A program made the position numbers and the translations under genes. The notes below the pieces were generated by a model. The model saw nothing but the letters and a program-made list of their open reading frames with translations. It had not been told where the DNA came from and did no database searches. Shown piece by piece: positions 25,251-37,297 of a stretch of 64,000 nucleotides of DNA. How positions within the stretch are numbered: position 1 is the stretch's first letter; each line of letters starts with the position of its first letter. Source of the DNA: Climacium dendroides (lineage: Eukaryota; Streptophyta; Bryopsida; Hypnales; Climaciaceae); the NCBI GenBank assembly GCA_950106755.1, contig OX467086.1, positions 21,780,001 through 21,844,000 of the forward strand. Direction: 5' to 3'.

Positions 25251-25901
25251 TTCACAAAGCCTAACAGGATATAATCTACATGGCTAGATGTAGCCTCCTC
25301 TTCTCAATCTTTGAAGGTAAATTTATTGAAAAATATTTTGAGGGATTCAACACACACACAAAAGCCAAGGGCCAACATTTAGAAGGATATTTATGGAAAC
25401 CCCACCTTATAGAATGGACAATCACTTTGCTTTTGCAATATCTTATTGTATTTTGAAGTTGGATATCTAGTAAAAAATGTACTTTTGTAAACCAAGCCTT
25501 AAAGATCACACTTGGTCTAACTTGTTACATTTGTGACAAATTAGGTCAAATGTGGGTCTTAAAGCTTGGTCTACACATGCATGTTTTCTACTAGACAGTG
25601 GATAAATTAAAACTCTTTGTGGTTTCCATTGTCAATCTACTTAGCCTTTAAGGTGACAATACCTAAATGCGTCCAAATAAGCAATCCAACATATTTTCCA
25701 TTGTAATATTGAATTTTTTGGAGGAGGGTCGTTGGTTGTCAAAAGGAGATTCTAGATAGAACTTTTAGAATGCATTTTTGGGGTATTATATGAATAAACT
25801 ATGAACTTTTAAAATATTCAAAATAGGTGTCTTTACATCCACCCATAGACTTTCATGAATAGCGAGAATGCATTTTAGACAAGAATATGTAGGGGGGTAT
25901 C

Positions 25902-26135
25902 TTAACCCTTCAAAGCCCCCGTGGTTGTTTTTTGGCTAATGAATGATAGAAAATCCTTCTATGTAGGATAGAAGTGCAACTATTCATCCTCAAAAATTTG
26001 TGTGAAAAAATTTACCTTTTTTATTGCCCGTGGTGTGGATTCAATGAATGCTATTGGATTTTTTTAACCAATTATTTATTTAGTACCAAAAGGGATGATT
26101 TCCACAATCACCAATCCATCCTTTAAAGGAGTTAA
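25902..26135. mobile_element. TTAA element of the 0.21-0.23-kb family
   Basis: It begins TTAA-CCCTTCAAAGCC and ends CCTTTAAAGGAG-TTAA. The interior holds GAAGTGCAACTATTCATCCT, shared with copies at 3242-3475 and 37298-37506. It has TTAA at both ends and no open frame. Confidence 0.7.
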
Positions 26136-26724
26136 AACATCTCCTATTGTCTTTCTAATGGCAATCTTGAATGCAAGTTTGGTGGACCCTAGCTTTCAAC
26201 ATGGGGTAATTAGGAGCCATTGCCTCTTGCCAACCAACACACTAGATGAGCAAGCCCCTGGACTTCCTTCTTCTTCCCCGCCAAAATTTTTTGGAGGCTC
26301 GTGAAAGGAAAATGACAAAGTAGAAATATTTCCATGAATTCACTTTGTATTATCTTTTGCTAGAGAATTGGTCATCATACATGGATTCAATTGTTCCCTT
26401 TGCAACCTTCGGATCCACACCATGGGCAATAAACAAGGAAATTTTTTTTATCACTCACTTTTGAAGTAAATACAAAGCAACCTTCAAATTGCATTTCAAA
26501 GCAAATCTTCTAGACACACATTTGCCAATCTATTAAGAAGGCCTCCCAAACAAATATCAAGGGTCAAAAATTAAAAAGATAAATAGGGATGCTCTTATTT
26601 CTTCAATGATATCTTTCAAGTTACTCAAAATAGGTAGATAGTCTTTGAATGCTTCTCCACTTTTCAAGTATTTCTTCCTATAATTATATTGACAAAATAT
26701 TATAATTCCTTCCTTGCAAATATT

Positions 26725-26841
26725 CACTACAAGGAAAAGGGGTGTTTTAAATATAGTCCTAGTAGTATAGTCTTTTTAAGTAAGGTTTTTAAAGACTATA
26801 CTACTAGGACTATACTTAAAACACCCATTTCTCTTGTAGTG
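26725..26841. mobile_element. Palindromic CACTA-like MITE, 117 bp
   Basis: It begins CACTACAAGGAAAAGGGGTG and ends CTCTTGTAGTG, with long complementary arms meeting around a short spacer (AGTATAGTCTTTTTAAGTAA region). The terminal CACTACAAG matches the CACTA (EnSpm) superfamily end. Flanking trinucleotides are ATT and TGT, so the 3-bp duplication is not exact. An RNA copy would fold into a nearly perfect hairpin. Confidence 0.75.
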
Positions 26842-27208
26842 TGTGCACTTCCATATGAAGTTCCACAAAACTTTTTGTTTTTCTTTCAAAATTTGGTTGA
26901 TTATAGCTCATAGAAAGCTACCCTAGACTCAAAAAATGAGATAACTTACACCCAAAAAATGCCACTTTTTCTACTTGGGATATTTTCTACTATTCGATTG
27001 ATAAATTTTCTATATTTTCTCAATTGACGAGTGATAGAAGATTTCAATGCACCAAAGAATGCATTATTTAGATAATGTATGCCACGCAATTTTCTACTTT
27101 GTCTCTTTATGCAAGATTCTTTCTCATACATTTTTATTTCAAACATCTAAGCTTTGGTTACACAACAAGTCAAATTGTTTAAGTTCAATGACATATTGAT
27201 GAGACAAT

Positions 27209-27356
27209 TTAACCCAGTAAAGATGTTGGGGACCACTATGGTCTAATGGATGACTTCATTGTTGACTATAGAAAAAGTAAATGTACCTATTGGTTCAATA
27301 ATTAGAGAGTTATGGTAACTACCTTGGTCACGAGGCTTGCATCCTTATCGGGTTAA
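27209..27356. mobile_element. Short TTAA MITE, copy 2 (CCCAGTAAAGATG ends)
   Basis: The sequence is TTAA-CCCAGTAAAGATG through GCATCCTTATCGGG-TTAA, with complementary ends and TTAA on both sides. Its interior matches the copy at 704-834 (GTAAATGTACCTATTGGTTC). Total length is 148 bp. It is non-coding. Confidence 0.8.
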
Positions 27357-27529
27357 GGGAAAATAAATTTTGTTAAATGACATGAAATTCCAAAGTTTGG
27401 GTTCCAATATTCGACAATTGGGAAGTTCCTAAAAAATTCAAACAAGAAGCTGATATCAAATGTAAATCGTAGCTAAATTCATAACCAGCACACAATGCAG
27501 ACAAATCACACCATGCATCGTCCATACCT

Positions 27530-27690
27530 TAAGTTAGGTTGTTTATTTATTTTGTCTGCTACATCTAGATCTCTGAAAACATGCATCTCCCAATCGCATC
27601 CTTGGTCCCGTTCTAAAGCCCTCAGTGAAGAGGGGTGCACAAGCTTACTTTTGTGGTGCTCTTATTCCCGGTGTGAAAGTTCCAAATTTT
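27530..27690. repeat. Dispersed repeat fragment
   Basis: This block, with GTTGTTTATTTATTTTGTC and GCATCTCCCAATCGCATCC, is an inverted relative of 24720-25250 and resembles 32500-32790 and 39370-39620. It directly precedes the SINE. Function and borders are unknown. Confidence 0.45.
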
Positions 27691-27699
27691 TCGGTCCGA

Positions 27700-27870
27700 G
27701 ATGACCCTAAACTACCGGATGATGGTGGAAAGGTACCCAAACCGAATGGCGTGGTTGCGGGTTCGATACCTAGCAGTGACAGGTGGTTCATCTAGTGTGA
27801 AATCACCCTATCCTACCCGACGAAAACCCCTTGCAGTGCATTGTTTAACACGCTTGTGTCAAAAAAAAAA
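27700..27870 (+). mobile_element. tRNA-derived SINE-like element
   Basis: A B-box-like GGTTCGATACC lies at about 27760, preceded by TGGCGTGGTTGCG. The body ends CCCCTTGCAGTGCATTG, then GCTTGTGTC and an A-run. That layout (RNA polymerase III promoter near the 5' end, A-rich tail) is typical of a tRNA-derived SINE. A truncated 3' part of the same element lies at 49858-49920 and a similar tail near 28030-28070. The A-box is weak and the target duplication could not be identified. Confidence 0.65.
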
Positions 27871-28565
27871 TATTGGTGATAGTATTGGTGAGTCTAACCA
27901 TACAAATGGAATCTAACAATTCAAAATCTACAACTTTCCTTTGTATACCACTTCTAAAATATTCTTCCAAACATCACTTTATAATGATTTTCTCCAAATC
28001 GTCAATTGTGGAGAACAGTCCAAACGGACTAGGGTTAACACACTTGTGTCCAAAAAAAAGAAAAAAAAGAAAAAAGGAATTTTTTTGGGGGGAATTTTTG
28101 AGTTATTTTTGAGTTTCAAGAAAAAAATTTAAAATTTTAACTTTTACTTTTGACTGCGGCAACGGCAGAGGGTACTGTTGGATCCCTCCTTTTTTTTTTC
28201 CATTAGTACTCTGTTTTTGAAACAAGAAGAATATTTGGTCCTTCAGTGTGGCGGCACATCCCTACTCCTCAGCTCCTTTTTCCACTGACTCCTCTCTCTC
28301 ACTATCCCACTACGAAGCTATCAAGGACGAAACACCTCGAGAATCCAGCTTCACACTGCCACTGAGTACCTGCTACCAAGTACGATGTCAGTCGCATTAA
28401 CCCTTCAGGACAGTTCTGAATTTATGTTTGGAATCAAAGGTACCGAAAATTAGCTAACTGTTAGGAGAGGTGAATAAATACAAAAAATTTATTGGGGGGG
28501 CGTAACTGAAAAAAAAAGAAGGGGGGGGGCAATTTTTTCGACATTTATCCTTGGTTGGGGCAGTG

Positions 28566-28845
28566 TAAGGTAGGTACACTTAAAACTGCCACTTTTTTTT
28601 GCTATTGAGCCTGTTTTCTACTACTAAACTGGTCAAATTTTCATATGTTTCTTGTTGGCGAGTGGAAGGAGGTTCCAACGCACTAGAGAACGTGGCATTT
28701 GGATATTGTATGCAAAAGTTATGAAGGAACGAAGTTTGGTTCTGAAAGCGTTTCTTCCACATAGGTACAGAGCTGATTTTGGAGATGTACGTATAGTGTA
28801 GATGGCGGTTTAAGGTCAGTGGCACATTTGGGTGTACCTACCTTA
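28566..28845. mobile_element. MITE with TAAGGTAGGTACAC ends, copy 1
   Basis: The 280-bp element starts TAAGGTAGGTACACTTAAAA and ends TTTGGGTGTACCTACCTTA, so the ends are inverted. A second copy is at 42467-42742. Both contain GGTTCCAA-GCAC and TGGAGATGTAC. The target duplication may be TA or TAA and is not resolved. It abuts the next element. Confidence 0.8.
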
Positions 28846-29626
28846 GTAGAACCACCCATCATCAACCACAACCCCATCGGCAATCAATAAGGGGAGCTGG
28901 AATTCAAGAAAGGCTGGACTAAGAGCATCGCCCACCCATTCCCCGGGAACAAGGCTGGGGAAATGGGTTGGCCCGTGCCTGGTACCTCCTGGGTTGCTTC
29001 CTTCCCCCTTTCATTCATGGGGGAAGCGAACACACCAAACCGAAAATGCTAATTGAATTTTTTTTAAGAGATAAGAGATGGCCCACAAACCAAGCAAAGG
29101 CAATTAAATTCATTAATGACTTGGAGGAATGAAGAGTAAACCAACTTGAGTCAAAGTGTGGTGAAGACGGGGAATTAGTGTTTGGAGAGCTCATTTTGGA
29201 GTGACCGGTCTTCTTTTGTCCCTCCCCGGGTCAGCAGTGGACCACTTTTCCTTGGCCGCCCACGCCCAAGCCCCAGCCCCGTGAATGGGTGGTGATGCTC
29301 TAATCTCCAAAATTGGAGTTCTTGATTTCTACCCATCAATTCCTCCATCCTCTTCATGACACACCTGCTTGGTTTGGCGTACCAAAGTGAACAAGAAGTA
29401 GTCTCTTAAATGAGCGGTTTTGGAGTAGTCTATACATTGGACATGGGTCCAAACCAACTTTGGCCTCCCAAAATTCATAGTAATTTCAATTCAGGTGATA
29501 AAATGACCAAATTTTGGCAATCCCCCTCATTTCTGTCTCTACGCCTATGGAATTTTTTTGTTACTATACTCCACATCACGTGCATAGTTGCTTATTTAGT
29601 TGGTTATGGGTGGTTCTATCATAAGG
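28841..29626. mobile_element. Inverted-repeat element with AGAACCACCCATCA ends, copy 2, interrupted
   Basis: The left end CCTTAGTAGAACCACCCATC and the right end TTATGGGTGGTTCTATCATA pair as inverted repeats. The copy matches 23320-23709 except for a 378-bp MITE inserted at 28923-29300. This uninterrupted/interrupted pair gives a clean insertion test. Confidence 0.75.
28923..29300. mobile_element. PIF/Harbinger-type MITE, 378 bp, TAA duplication
   Basis: It starts GAGCATCGCCCACCCATTC and ends GAATGGGTGGTGATGCTC, with flanking TAA at 28920-28922 and 29301-29303. The paralogous site near 23373 has a single TAA (GGACTAATTTTCC). A TWA target and GAGCATC-type ends fit PIF/Harbinger MITEs. The interior is GC-richer than its surroundings and holds no transposase. 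Confidence 0.85.
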
Positions 29627-29683
29627 GGGTCAATTCGTCCTCCCTAGTAGGTCCATCCATCTTGAATAGTTTGGTGTGATTGC

Positions 29684-30111
29684 CGTGCCAAATATAACCC
29701 TAATTCTTCATTGCTTTGGAATTAGAACTTGAAATTTATTTAAGTGGAAACGCAATCAAAAGTACTTTGAATAGGTACAAGAAAACTCAAATTTAGACAT
29801 TGGACAAAGTGAATAAACCACTTCAAAAGCTAGCCAAAAGGACAAAAATTATTGTGGTTTTGGCAAATTACATTACTAATGTACATTTCAATTCAAATTG
29901 GGTACAAACTGGAATGAAATATGCATTGGTAACTATGATTTGCCAAGACTACTATAATATTTGCCTTTGGTTAGCTTTTGAAGTGGTTGTCTAATGTCTA
30001 AATTTGAATTTTCTTGTACCTATTCAAAATACTTTCGAATGTACTTCCAAAGATAGAAATTTCAAATTCTAATTCTAAAGCAATGAAGAGTTAGGATCAT
30101 ATTTGACAAGG
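29684..30111. mobile_element. Long inverted-repeat (foldback) element, 0.43 kb
   Basis: Arms of about 150 bp or more are complementary: AATTCTTCATTGCTTT at the left against AAAGCAATGAAGAG at the right, and TTTGAATAGGTACAAGAAAA against TTTTCTTGTACCTATTCAAA. The loop is short. One arm-like fragment appears near 22910-23100. Superfamily unknown; a transcript would form a long hairpin. Confidence 0.75.
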
Positions 30112-30322
30112 TAGTTATACTAGATTCTATTGAGGATTCCATGAAGTCTTTGGAAGGTTGCCTAAATTTGAATTTGAATTTTTTTCCCCTTATATAGGCA
30201 TCATGTAACTTGTTCAAATGACCAAATTGATGATGGGTTTCCACCCTTCTCAAGGCCATGGGCAACTTGAAAGCAATTATTCAATTTTTTTATCCCAATC
30301 TTCTATTGCAAAAAATAGATGT

Positions 30323-31254
30323 TTAATCCCTAAAGTCCCAAGACCTTTTTCCATGAAAATCCAATCAAAACTGTCATTTCTATTGCAAAGAACAAAATAC
30401 TTTTAAAATTGTATTTTTACATATCTAACCATAGGATCTTGTACTACACTAGTATAAAAATGCATGGAAAATTTTTAGAGAGTTTTGACCACATAGATTG
30501 CAAGATATTTGCATTTAAAATGAAGAAAACAAATTTTTTTACACATTAATTAGCTAGATTTTTTGGCTTTGAATCTTCTTAAATTAAAGTTTTTGCACTA
30601 TTGATTTTGATTTTCTGAATTTTTATGTTGAGGAATTGAGTTGAGAATCTAGAAAAAAAATTCAACAAAAAAACACTTAATTTGCACTCATTAAAAAAAT
30701 TATTAAATAGAAATGGGTTTAAGATTAAAGGGATAACTAAACCATTAATAGCTCTAAGATGGAATTAAAACTCAATAATTCCATTGGTGAGATTATTTTA
30801 GCAAGCAAACTCAACCCTACCTAACAATGTTTTTTGAAAATTGTAAAAATTGCATTAAAAATTTGATACTATAAGTTATTTTTTCAAGAAGGTGCTTTTA
30901 TTGCCCAAAAAATAAGATTGTCCATAACTTTCTCATCACTAATCCAAATAGAATGAATCAAAGCTTCAGATGTAGACAAAAATATAATCTTTGAGAAAAA
31001 AAATTAAAAACTAAAAAAAATTCATCTTTTTGTGATTTTTTTGGATTGCCCCTTGAGTTGCTTTTTGGACTCAAGATGGCATAACTTTTGTTTTGGAGCA
31101 CTGATTGAAATAAAAAAATTATATTCCCCAAAAGCTAATCTAATTTCCTATCTTCAAAAAAAGTTTCAAAAAATCATGTCAAAAATTGACATCACACAAG
31201 ACTACATGAAATCCCAAGAGTCCCCTATAGGGACTTTGAGACTTTAAGGGTTAA
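30323..31254. mobile_element. TTAA element of the 0.9-kb family, copy 2
   Basis: The left border is TTAA-TCCCTAAAGTCCC and the right border GACTTTAAGGG-TTAA. It contains CTGTCATTTCTATTGCAAAG and TTGGATTGCCCCTTGAG and is colinear with 5349-6256, 40391-41301 and 62914-63814. No open frame of note. Confidence 0.8.
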
Positions 31255-34232
31255 ATTGTAATTGAAAACACAAGAGTTAGATCGATATATTCATCTTATG
31301 AAGACAAAGAAAATGATATTAAAAAGTTCACAAGTAATTAAAAGAATTTTCATGAAGATTATTTGAAAATTAAGTCCAACTTAGTCTATTGTTCAAGCGT
31401 CAACAAGTTAGTATTCAATCTTTCTATAGTCTCAAGGAAAAAGATATCCGTTTATGGGATACTGTTTCAGGGGATTAAGATATAGATGAAGAGGTCATTT
31501 GAGAAAAAATAGTATATTTGGGTTATTATAATACATGGGGTGCCCTCAATGTCTATTGTTCAAAAGAACCCCTCCAATAAGGAATTTTAACCTTAAAAGG
31601 ATAAGACCTATTACCAAGGTAGTCACTAAAAAACAATATGTTCTTTGGTTCAATAGGTGCATTCTTCATTTTTTCAATGATCTTGAAAGTCATCCATCAA
31701 CCACTTTTAGCTTCAACATTCTTATAGGATTAAATATTATGTAGTGGATAGAAGACTTACAAAATTACAAAACTACCAAAGATGAGAAAACAAGCCCAAG
31801 TGTCTTACCTCCCATATTTGGTGAATTTGAAATCCAAAGGCCAAAAATTAGTCTATAGTCTTATGGTGCTAATCACATGTTAGTTGTTCACCATTCATAT
31901 TTGAGACATGTATAGTATGCATTGATGGAGAAGTGCAAAGTTTAAGACCTCTGCATTTTACCACTCGATTAAGGTGGTATTGAAGCGCTTGAGGGTATGC
32001 CTCTTTAGTCTTAGAGACTACTAGTAAAATAGTCATCTATTAAAGCAACCATTTAAGAACTCATTGCCTTTTGAGGAAGCTAAATTGAAACTCCTCGAAA
32101 CAATTTTCAATAAATTTTTGTAGGAAGAAACATAGAATTGACATCTAACCCAAGTCATTTCATATTTTTGGGACCTTCGTGGAATTTAGTACAAATTTTT
32201 GAAGTTGAAACACAATCGTCACAAAAAGCGCTCGTCTCTTGAAATGTATATTGTTGATGCATTGAAGAAAGCAACATATACCTCTATGCTAGTGGTCACT
32301 TTTAGAGCAATCTATCTTACTTATTTTCATCATTTACACCTCTTGGTTCATCACAACTAGATTGCTAGATTGAACAAAATAGTAACACATTTACAATTCT
32401 TGATCAAGAATATATTTTATTTTAAAACTATCAAGGTAGACTTACAAATTTACCATTTCTAGTCAAAATTTTATTTTATTCTAAAAAGACACACGTGCTT
32501 AGTACGTAGTATTAAGCATTTCAAACATCCATCCATTAAGATAGATTGTTTGTTTATTTGTTTGATAGATATAGTGAGATCTCCTAGACCATGCATCTCT
32601 TGGTCCTATGTTTGGTCCTATTGATAGCCCTCAACCAAGAGGGTCAAGAGGCTCACACACACTTTGTTTCATGATGTTTGAATCTATAATAGAAAAGATA
32701 TTGAATTTCAAAATTTTAATGTGTTACAAAATTAAAATTTTATTTTTATTTTCATTTTTTTGATTGTGCCAATGCCATATGGCACACTAGTATAAATGAA
32801 GTGTGTCCATTTTGACAATTTTGAACAAGACCTTTTTCTGTTCCCCAGGATGACAACATAAGTTATCAACTGTCACAACAGTTCAGCTTTGGAAGAAAGT
32901 ACAAACAGTAGAGTACCCTTGAACAAGTGATAAGAACACTTTCAACAAAGATTGTGTTGGCCCAGATACTGTAACATTTCCTGGAAGTGAGATGTAGCAA
33001 TCCAAGTAGATTCCAGTCAATTCCAATGCCAATTCTAGTAGCAATCTCGGAAGTACAACTTTTGTACAATTATATTGTAATGTCAACAACTTCTTTCACA
33101 AACTCGTGAACAATTTCAAAGAGTTCCTATCAAAAAAGTAGGCCACTTGTTCACTACCTATGAGCTCAAACCCATGTTGTCTCTCTCTCAAGTTAAGCGC
33201 AAATATCCTCCAATTCAGCCAATTGTCGTCAATGTTTGCTCATCAGTATTCACCAATCTATCAATCTTGAACTGAATTTTAGCGCTTGTTGCATTTCAAG
33301 CAAGAGCCAGTAGAGCATTTCCTCCTGAAATATGTCTCTACATTGATGATCATCAAAGGTAAATAGTCAAAAGCTCCGAGGGCTAACTACTGACTCAAGC
33401 TCATTGGCACTTTTGCAAATGAACATTGGTCTGTTAGCATCTGCCTATTGACACCATACCATGCTCTGAACGGCGCTTCAGACTGTGGCTCAGGAAGAAG
33501 TTGAGCCGAGAATTTGAGTATATTTCTATTTGGGAAGAGAGCCGAACTTCCTTTTATACATGACTCTAAACCCATTAGAGTTGAGATCCTATATGACTTC
33601 CTAAATGAGAGAAATTCATAAGAGAGGAGCAAGAACAAACACAAGACCAAAGAGGGGGAGGGGGGAGTTCATTTTGAAAGGGGTCACAACCCAATTTTGA
33701 ACTTGAACTCATTTGCAAACCTCCAAGCTCTAATTCTGGAGCCCTTGACGTACCTTCTACTCTACAAAATCGATAGAATCGATAGCAAACCTATATAATT
33801 ATCAAACATGTGTGGGACTTCCAGGAATGTATATACAATTTAGAATCAAACAAAATCAGAGACGAGACGATCTTCGTGCCTGATTTACAAGCGATTTTTC
33901 TGCGTGCAATAGCTCTGATGTAATCAGGCATCCACAGCTGAGCACTCTTCAATGTAGTTCTCCAAAGGGCACCCCCACCCCCACCCACCCCAAGTTTTCA
34001 GGGACTCAAACGGCCAAACCATCCATTTGATCAGATGTTCAGCTTCTGCACCTATTGCCAAAGAAGCCATTTCAGAACATTTACCAACAAAACTTCATAA
34101 TTTTTGCATATGGTATCCAAATAATACCTTCTTTATTCCGTTGGAAACCTCTGTCATGTACCAAAAATTGAACAAATGTGGCGATTGATTTTGGGAGTCC
34201 TTACCTCAGAGGGTGTTACTGAAGCGGGTTAC
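31255..34232. other. No supported gene; AT-rich DNA with repeat fragments
   Basis: No gene is recognised between 31255 and about 33700. A dispersed repeat related to 24720-25250 lies at about 32500-32790 (ATCCATCCATTAAGATAG, GAGATCTCCTAGACC). The stretch 33700-34232 is probably the 3' flank of the minus-strand gene that ends at 34233; a run of CCCCCACCCCCACCCACCCC sits near 33970. Confidence 0.4.
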
Positions 34233-35191
34233 TCACTCAAGAACGGGCCCAAACGCCGCTGGAGAGTCATCCGGCATGGCCGAGTCCTGGAGACCAATTG
34301 TGGCAACAAAGGAAGATGAAGGTCCAATGTCCTTCAACAAACGACTTTCGACGGTGTTTGAATCACGCTTTGTGACAGGTTGAGGAGCAGATGACATGGC
34401 ATCGGCATCTTGAGATGAAGATGACGCGTTTGTAGAGTCCATGGTTTCTCCCTCATCGTCAGAGTCTTCTTCCTCGTTGTCCATTTCGTCTGGCTGCTCG
34501 GGTGCATCCCATTCCTCCTGAAGATGCTGCTGCATGCCAAGGTAATTGTCTCCGGAGAATACCTCCCAATCGTCAGGCAACTCCTCAAATGGTGCATACC
34601 TTCGCATTAGATATTCATCTGAAAAACGGAAAATAGAATGATTGATTAGAAATGCTGGATCTGGTGCCAGTGAAATGATGGCCACTGTCTATGGCGTGGA
34701 AAAAATACCTAATTTCTGTACACGTACCTAATTTACCTCAATTTCAGCAAACTAGTCATACAAGAAACATCCCTTGTAGAAGACCCAAGCATTACTTCAG
34801 ACGAATGCAAACTTTCTTGACGAAACATCACTCTGTTTATCATTCCGAATAAGGACTTTGGGAGCGCCTAGAGGTTAATCCCACAACGCATCCCCTATTC
34901 TTCATCACTAAACAGTTCAAAATTCACTCTGTTCTAAGTTGACACCAAGTTGCATACAAGTGCAGCAATGAAAACGTAGGAACACCTAGGTAGGAAACAG
35001 GAACTAAAAAGTGAAGCAAACAAACCTGGGTTCTGCAGAACCCGCTGAAAGACTGGTCCTGCGGGCAAACCAAGCCTGTGCATTAAACGTCCGTCCGGTG
35101 GAAAAACAATTTCCTCCTCGCCGATAGCCGGAAAGAGGAATAGACCCTGCCCTCGAATCGCGGCTAACGAAGCACCCAAAAAGTCCTCCAT
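34233..35191 (-). CDS. Two-exon hypothetical protein with conserved-looking N-terminus and acidic tail
   Basis: Exon 1 is 35026-35191 (166 bp, phase 1, donor GTTTG) and exon 2 is 34233-34618 (acceptor TTTTTCAG), giving 183 residues. I chose the ATG at 35191 because the frame upstream has no earlier ATG before a stop. The N-terminal 55 residues (GQGLFLFPAIGEEEIVFPPD, LMHRLGLPAGPVFQRVL) look like a structured domain, and RRYAPFEELPDDWEVFSG follows the splice. Residues from about 90 to the end are low complexity: an acidic run rich in E and D, then serine-rich sequence. No signal peptide or membrane segment is seen. I do not recognise the family. The matching splice phase and codon-like composition make it likely real. 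Confidence 0.7.
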
Positions 35192-36400
35192 CACGGATAT
35201 GCAGGATATATACGCAACGCAACACTCTCCCAACCTGTCATTTCAAGCGCCTTACACATTCAAAAACTTCTCTACAAGACCAGAGCACTTTCAAAACCTC
35301 TCGTTGGTGACAAGGAATTACAGGAACACATTCCAATCTAATTCGCTCTGAGGAGAAATTTAAGGTTCCTGCATCTCATTGAAATTACACCGAGCCGTCG
35401 TGCAATAAACCTTGTAAACCCCTAAAGTCTGTCTCAAAATAGGGTGACAAGCCCAACACACCCGACGCCAGATACGAGGTTTCAGACGTTGCAACTGCAT
35501 TACAAATAAGTGGTCAAAGACTCTTGCATTGGACAGCTAAGGAACAGATGCCGAATCAGGAACCTCTACTGCAAGTTGTCTCTATTAGAAGTATCTTAAA
35601 TCGGAGACATCGACAGTAGGGGGCCCTGAGTATACTGCAAGGGGGGCACCCACTCTACAATATTATTCAAACCACCAATTGTGCAAACCTTGTAAAGACC
35701 TCTAGACACCAAACCGAAGCGAATCACGATCCTGTAAAACCACTGAAAACGGCAGAATTACCTCAATCGTCGTGGCTTCACCCCACCCCACCCCACCCCA
35801 CACAAACAAACAAACACGCACTTGGAAGCACGCCAATAGCTATCTGGATACCTCTTAGCAAAGTAAGAGGCTTGCAAAGCAGGGAAGAAGCAGGCTGGTG
35901 AGGGGTTATGGCGAGGGCTACCCCGCCATTGCGACCTTCACACTGCACTCAAGGTCACCTACCTCCCATTTCGTAAACTGTGCAAGAGGAGAGATCAAAG
36001 GAAGGGAAATAAGCAACAAAATTAAAGAACTTCATCTAGCAGGATCCGAGAGGCGAAGATCGCAGATTCGAAAGAGAAACAACCGCACCGCACCCACTCG
36101 AGCTGTAACTTCGAGAATGCAAAGGTTGATAACAAAACAACTGAAGTATGCTTGTCCGGACACTAAATCCTCTCGAGAAGGGGGACTGTCACTGTGTGCA
36201 ACCGCGGCCCGCTTTTCAGGTGGAGATTGCCGCCCCTTCCAGTGAAGTCTTCCCAGCTGTCTCCAAGCCTCCGTTGCTCACTCCGCCCTCCGTTCCAACT
36301 AGAAGCTTATTGCCCATTTCCAATCACTTAAGCTATTCAGCATCAGTTGCTTGTTGGGTTTGGTGGGGGAAATGTTTTTCCCAGGCAAGGAAATAGGCTT
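35192..36400 (-). promoter_or_regulatory. Upstream region of the 34233-35191 gene
   Basis: This is GC-richer than the surrounding repeats, especially 35900-36330, and is the expected place for the leader and promoter of the minus-strand gene. A CCCCA run lies at 35790-35800. A 115-codon plus-strand frame at 35898 has no supporting features and is not called. The start site is not resolved. Confidence 0.35.
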
Positions 36401-37297
36401 CAGACAAAATTGAAATATTTTTGGTATTTTTTGGCCCAAGAACAAAATTGTTGTGAAAATATTTTGTCAAGATTCTCTGAAACCCTATTCTTGTTATGTA
36501 GGTGTGTCTGATTCCAACCGCAGGCTAGTCAAAAAATCAATCGAAAATCAACGGCTCACAATTCATCATACCTTAGCAGTTAAACATGAACGTGCAAACA
36601 GAAATACTATAGCCTATAAGTTAAAAATGGGGGGTTGGTTGGAAAGGGGTTGCTTACTCTATGACAATCTTATTAATCCTTCATCATGATGGCAATGCAC
36701 TTGGGGAGCAGACACATCAGCCCACGCTTCAACAAGGGTCTACTCACAATTGAACATTTTAGCTTTCAAAAATCACCCAAAAAATTCAATTCTTGTTGGA
36801 ATGTGTTCATTCTTTTTGCAATTGACTTCTCTCCAACAATTCAATCTCTGAAAAATATGAGAGTTCACAAATAGCTTCTCCAAAGTACCTAGATAGCAAT
36901 TCTGTATTCTAATGGATAGTTCTACCTTAAAAACCATTTTACTCGATAAGTAGGAATTGTTTCATTCCAAAATAAAATAAAAATGTATGCACTTATTCTA
37001 ATTTTTGCCAGCCCTCCCAAGACCCCCCCAAGACCCCCCACCCCCCACCCCGACCCCTGCCCGTCAATAGCCAACCCCTTCCCAGCAGCTATCCCAGCAG
37101 CTGTCCCAGCAGCTTCCTGGAAACTGCGCTCTCCCCGCCTCCGCCGCCGCTTGGTTCCACCAAGGAACGGGTTATCGGAAACAGGGGGACAGTATCGGAA
37201 TTTTGAGGCGGACGGTCATTCCAAAGCTGGCAATTCCGTCAAACAATTCCGTCAAACAATTCCGTCAAATGCATTCTTCCTCATTATCCTTTAATTC
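36401..37297. other. No supported gene; includes a C-rich tract
   Basis: AT-rich DNA interrupted at 37014-37070 by a C-rich tract of CCCCCC-A and CCACCCC phrases, then CAGCAGCTNTCCCAGCAGCT triplet-like sequence, and a short threefold repeat AATTCCGTCAAAC at 37230-37270. No gene seen. Confidence 0.4.

Noticed and set aside
35898..36396. Open frames of 115 and 82 codons upstream of the 34233-35191 gene
   Set aside because: Overlapping frames in a GC-richer promoter-like region, without domain or splice support.
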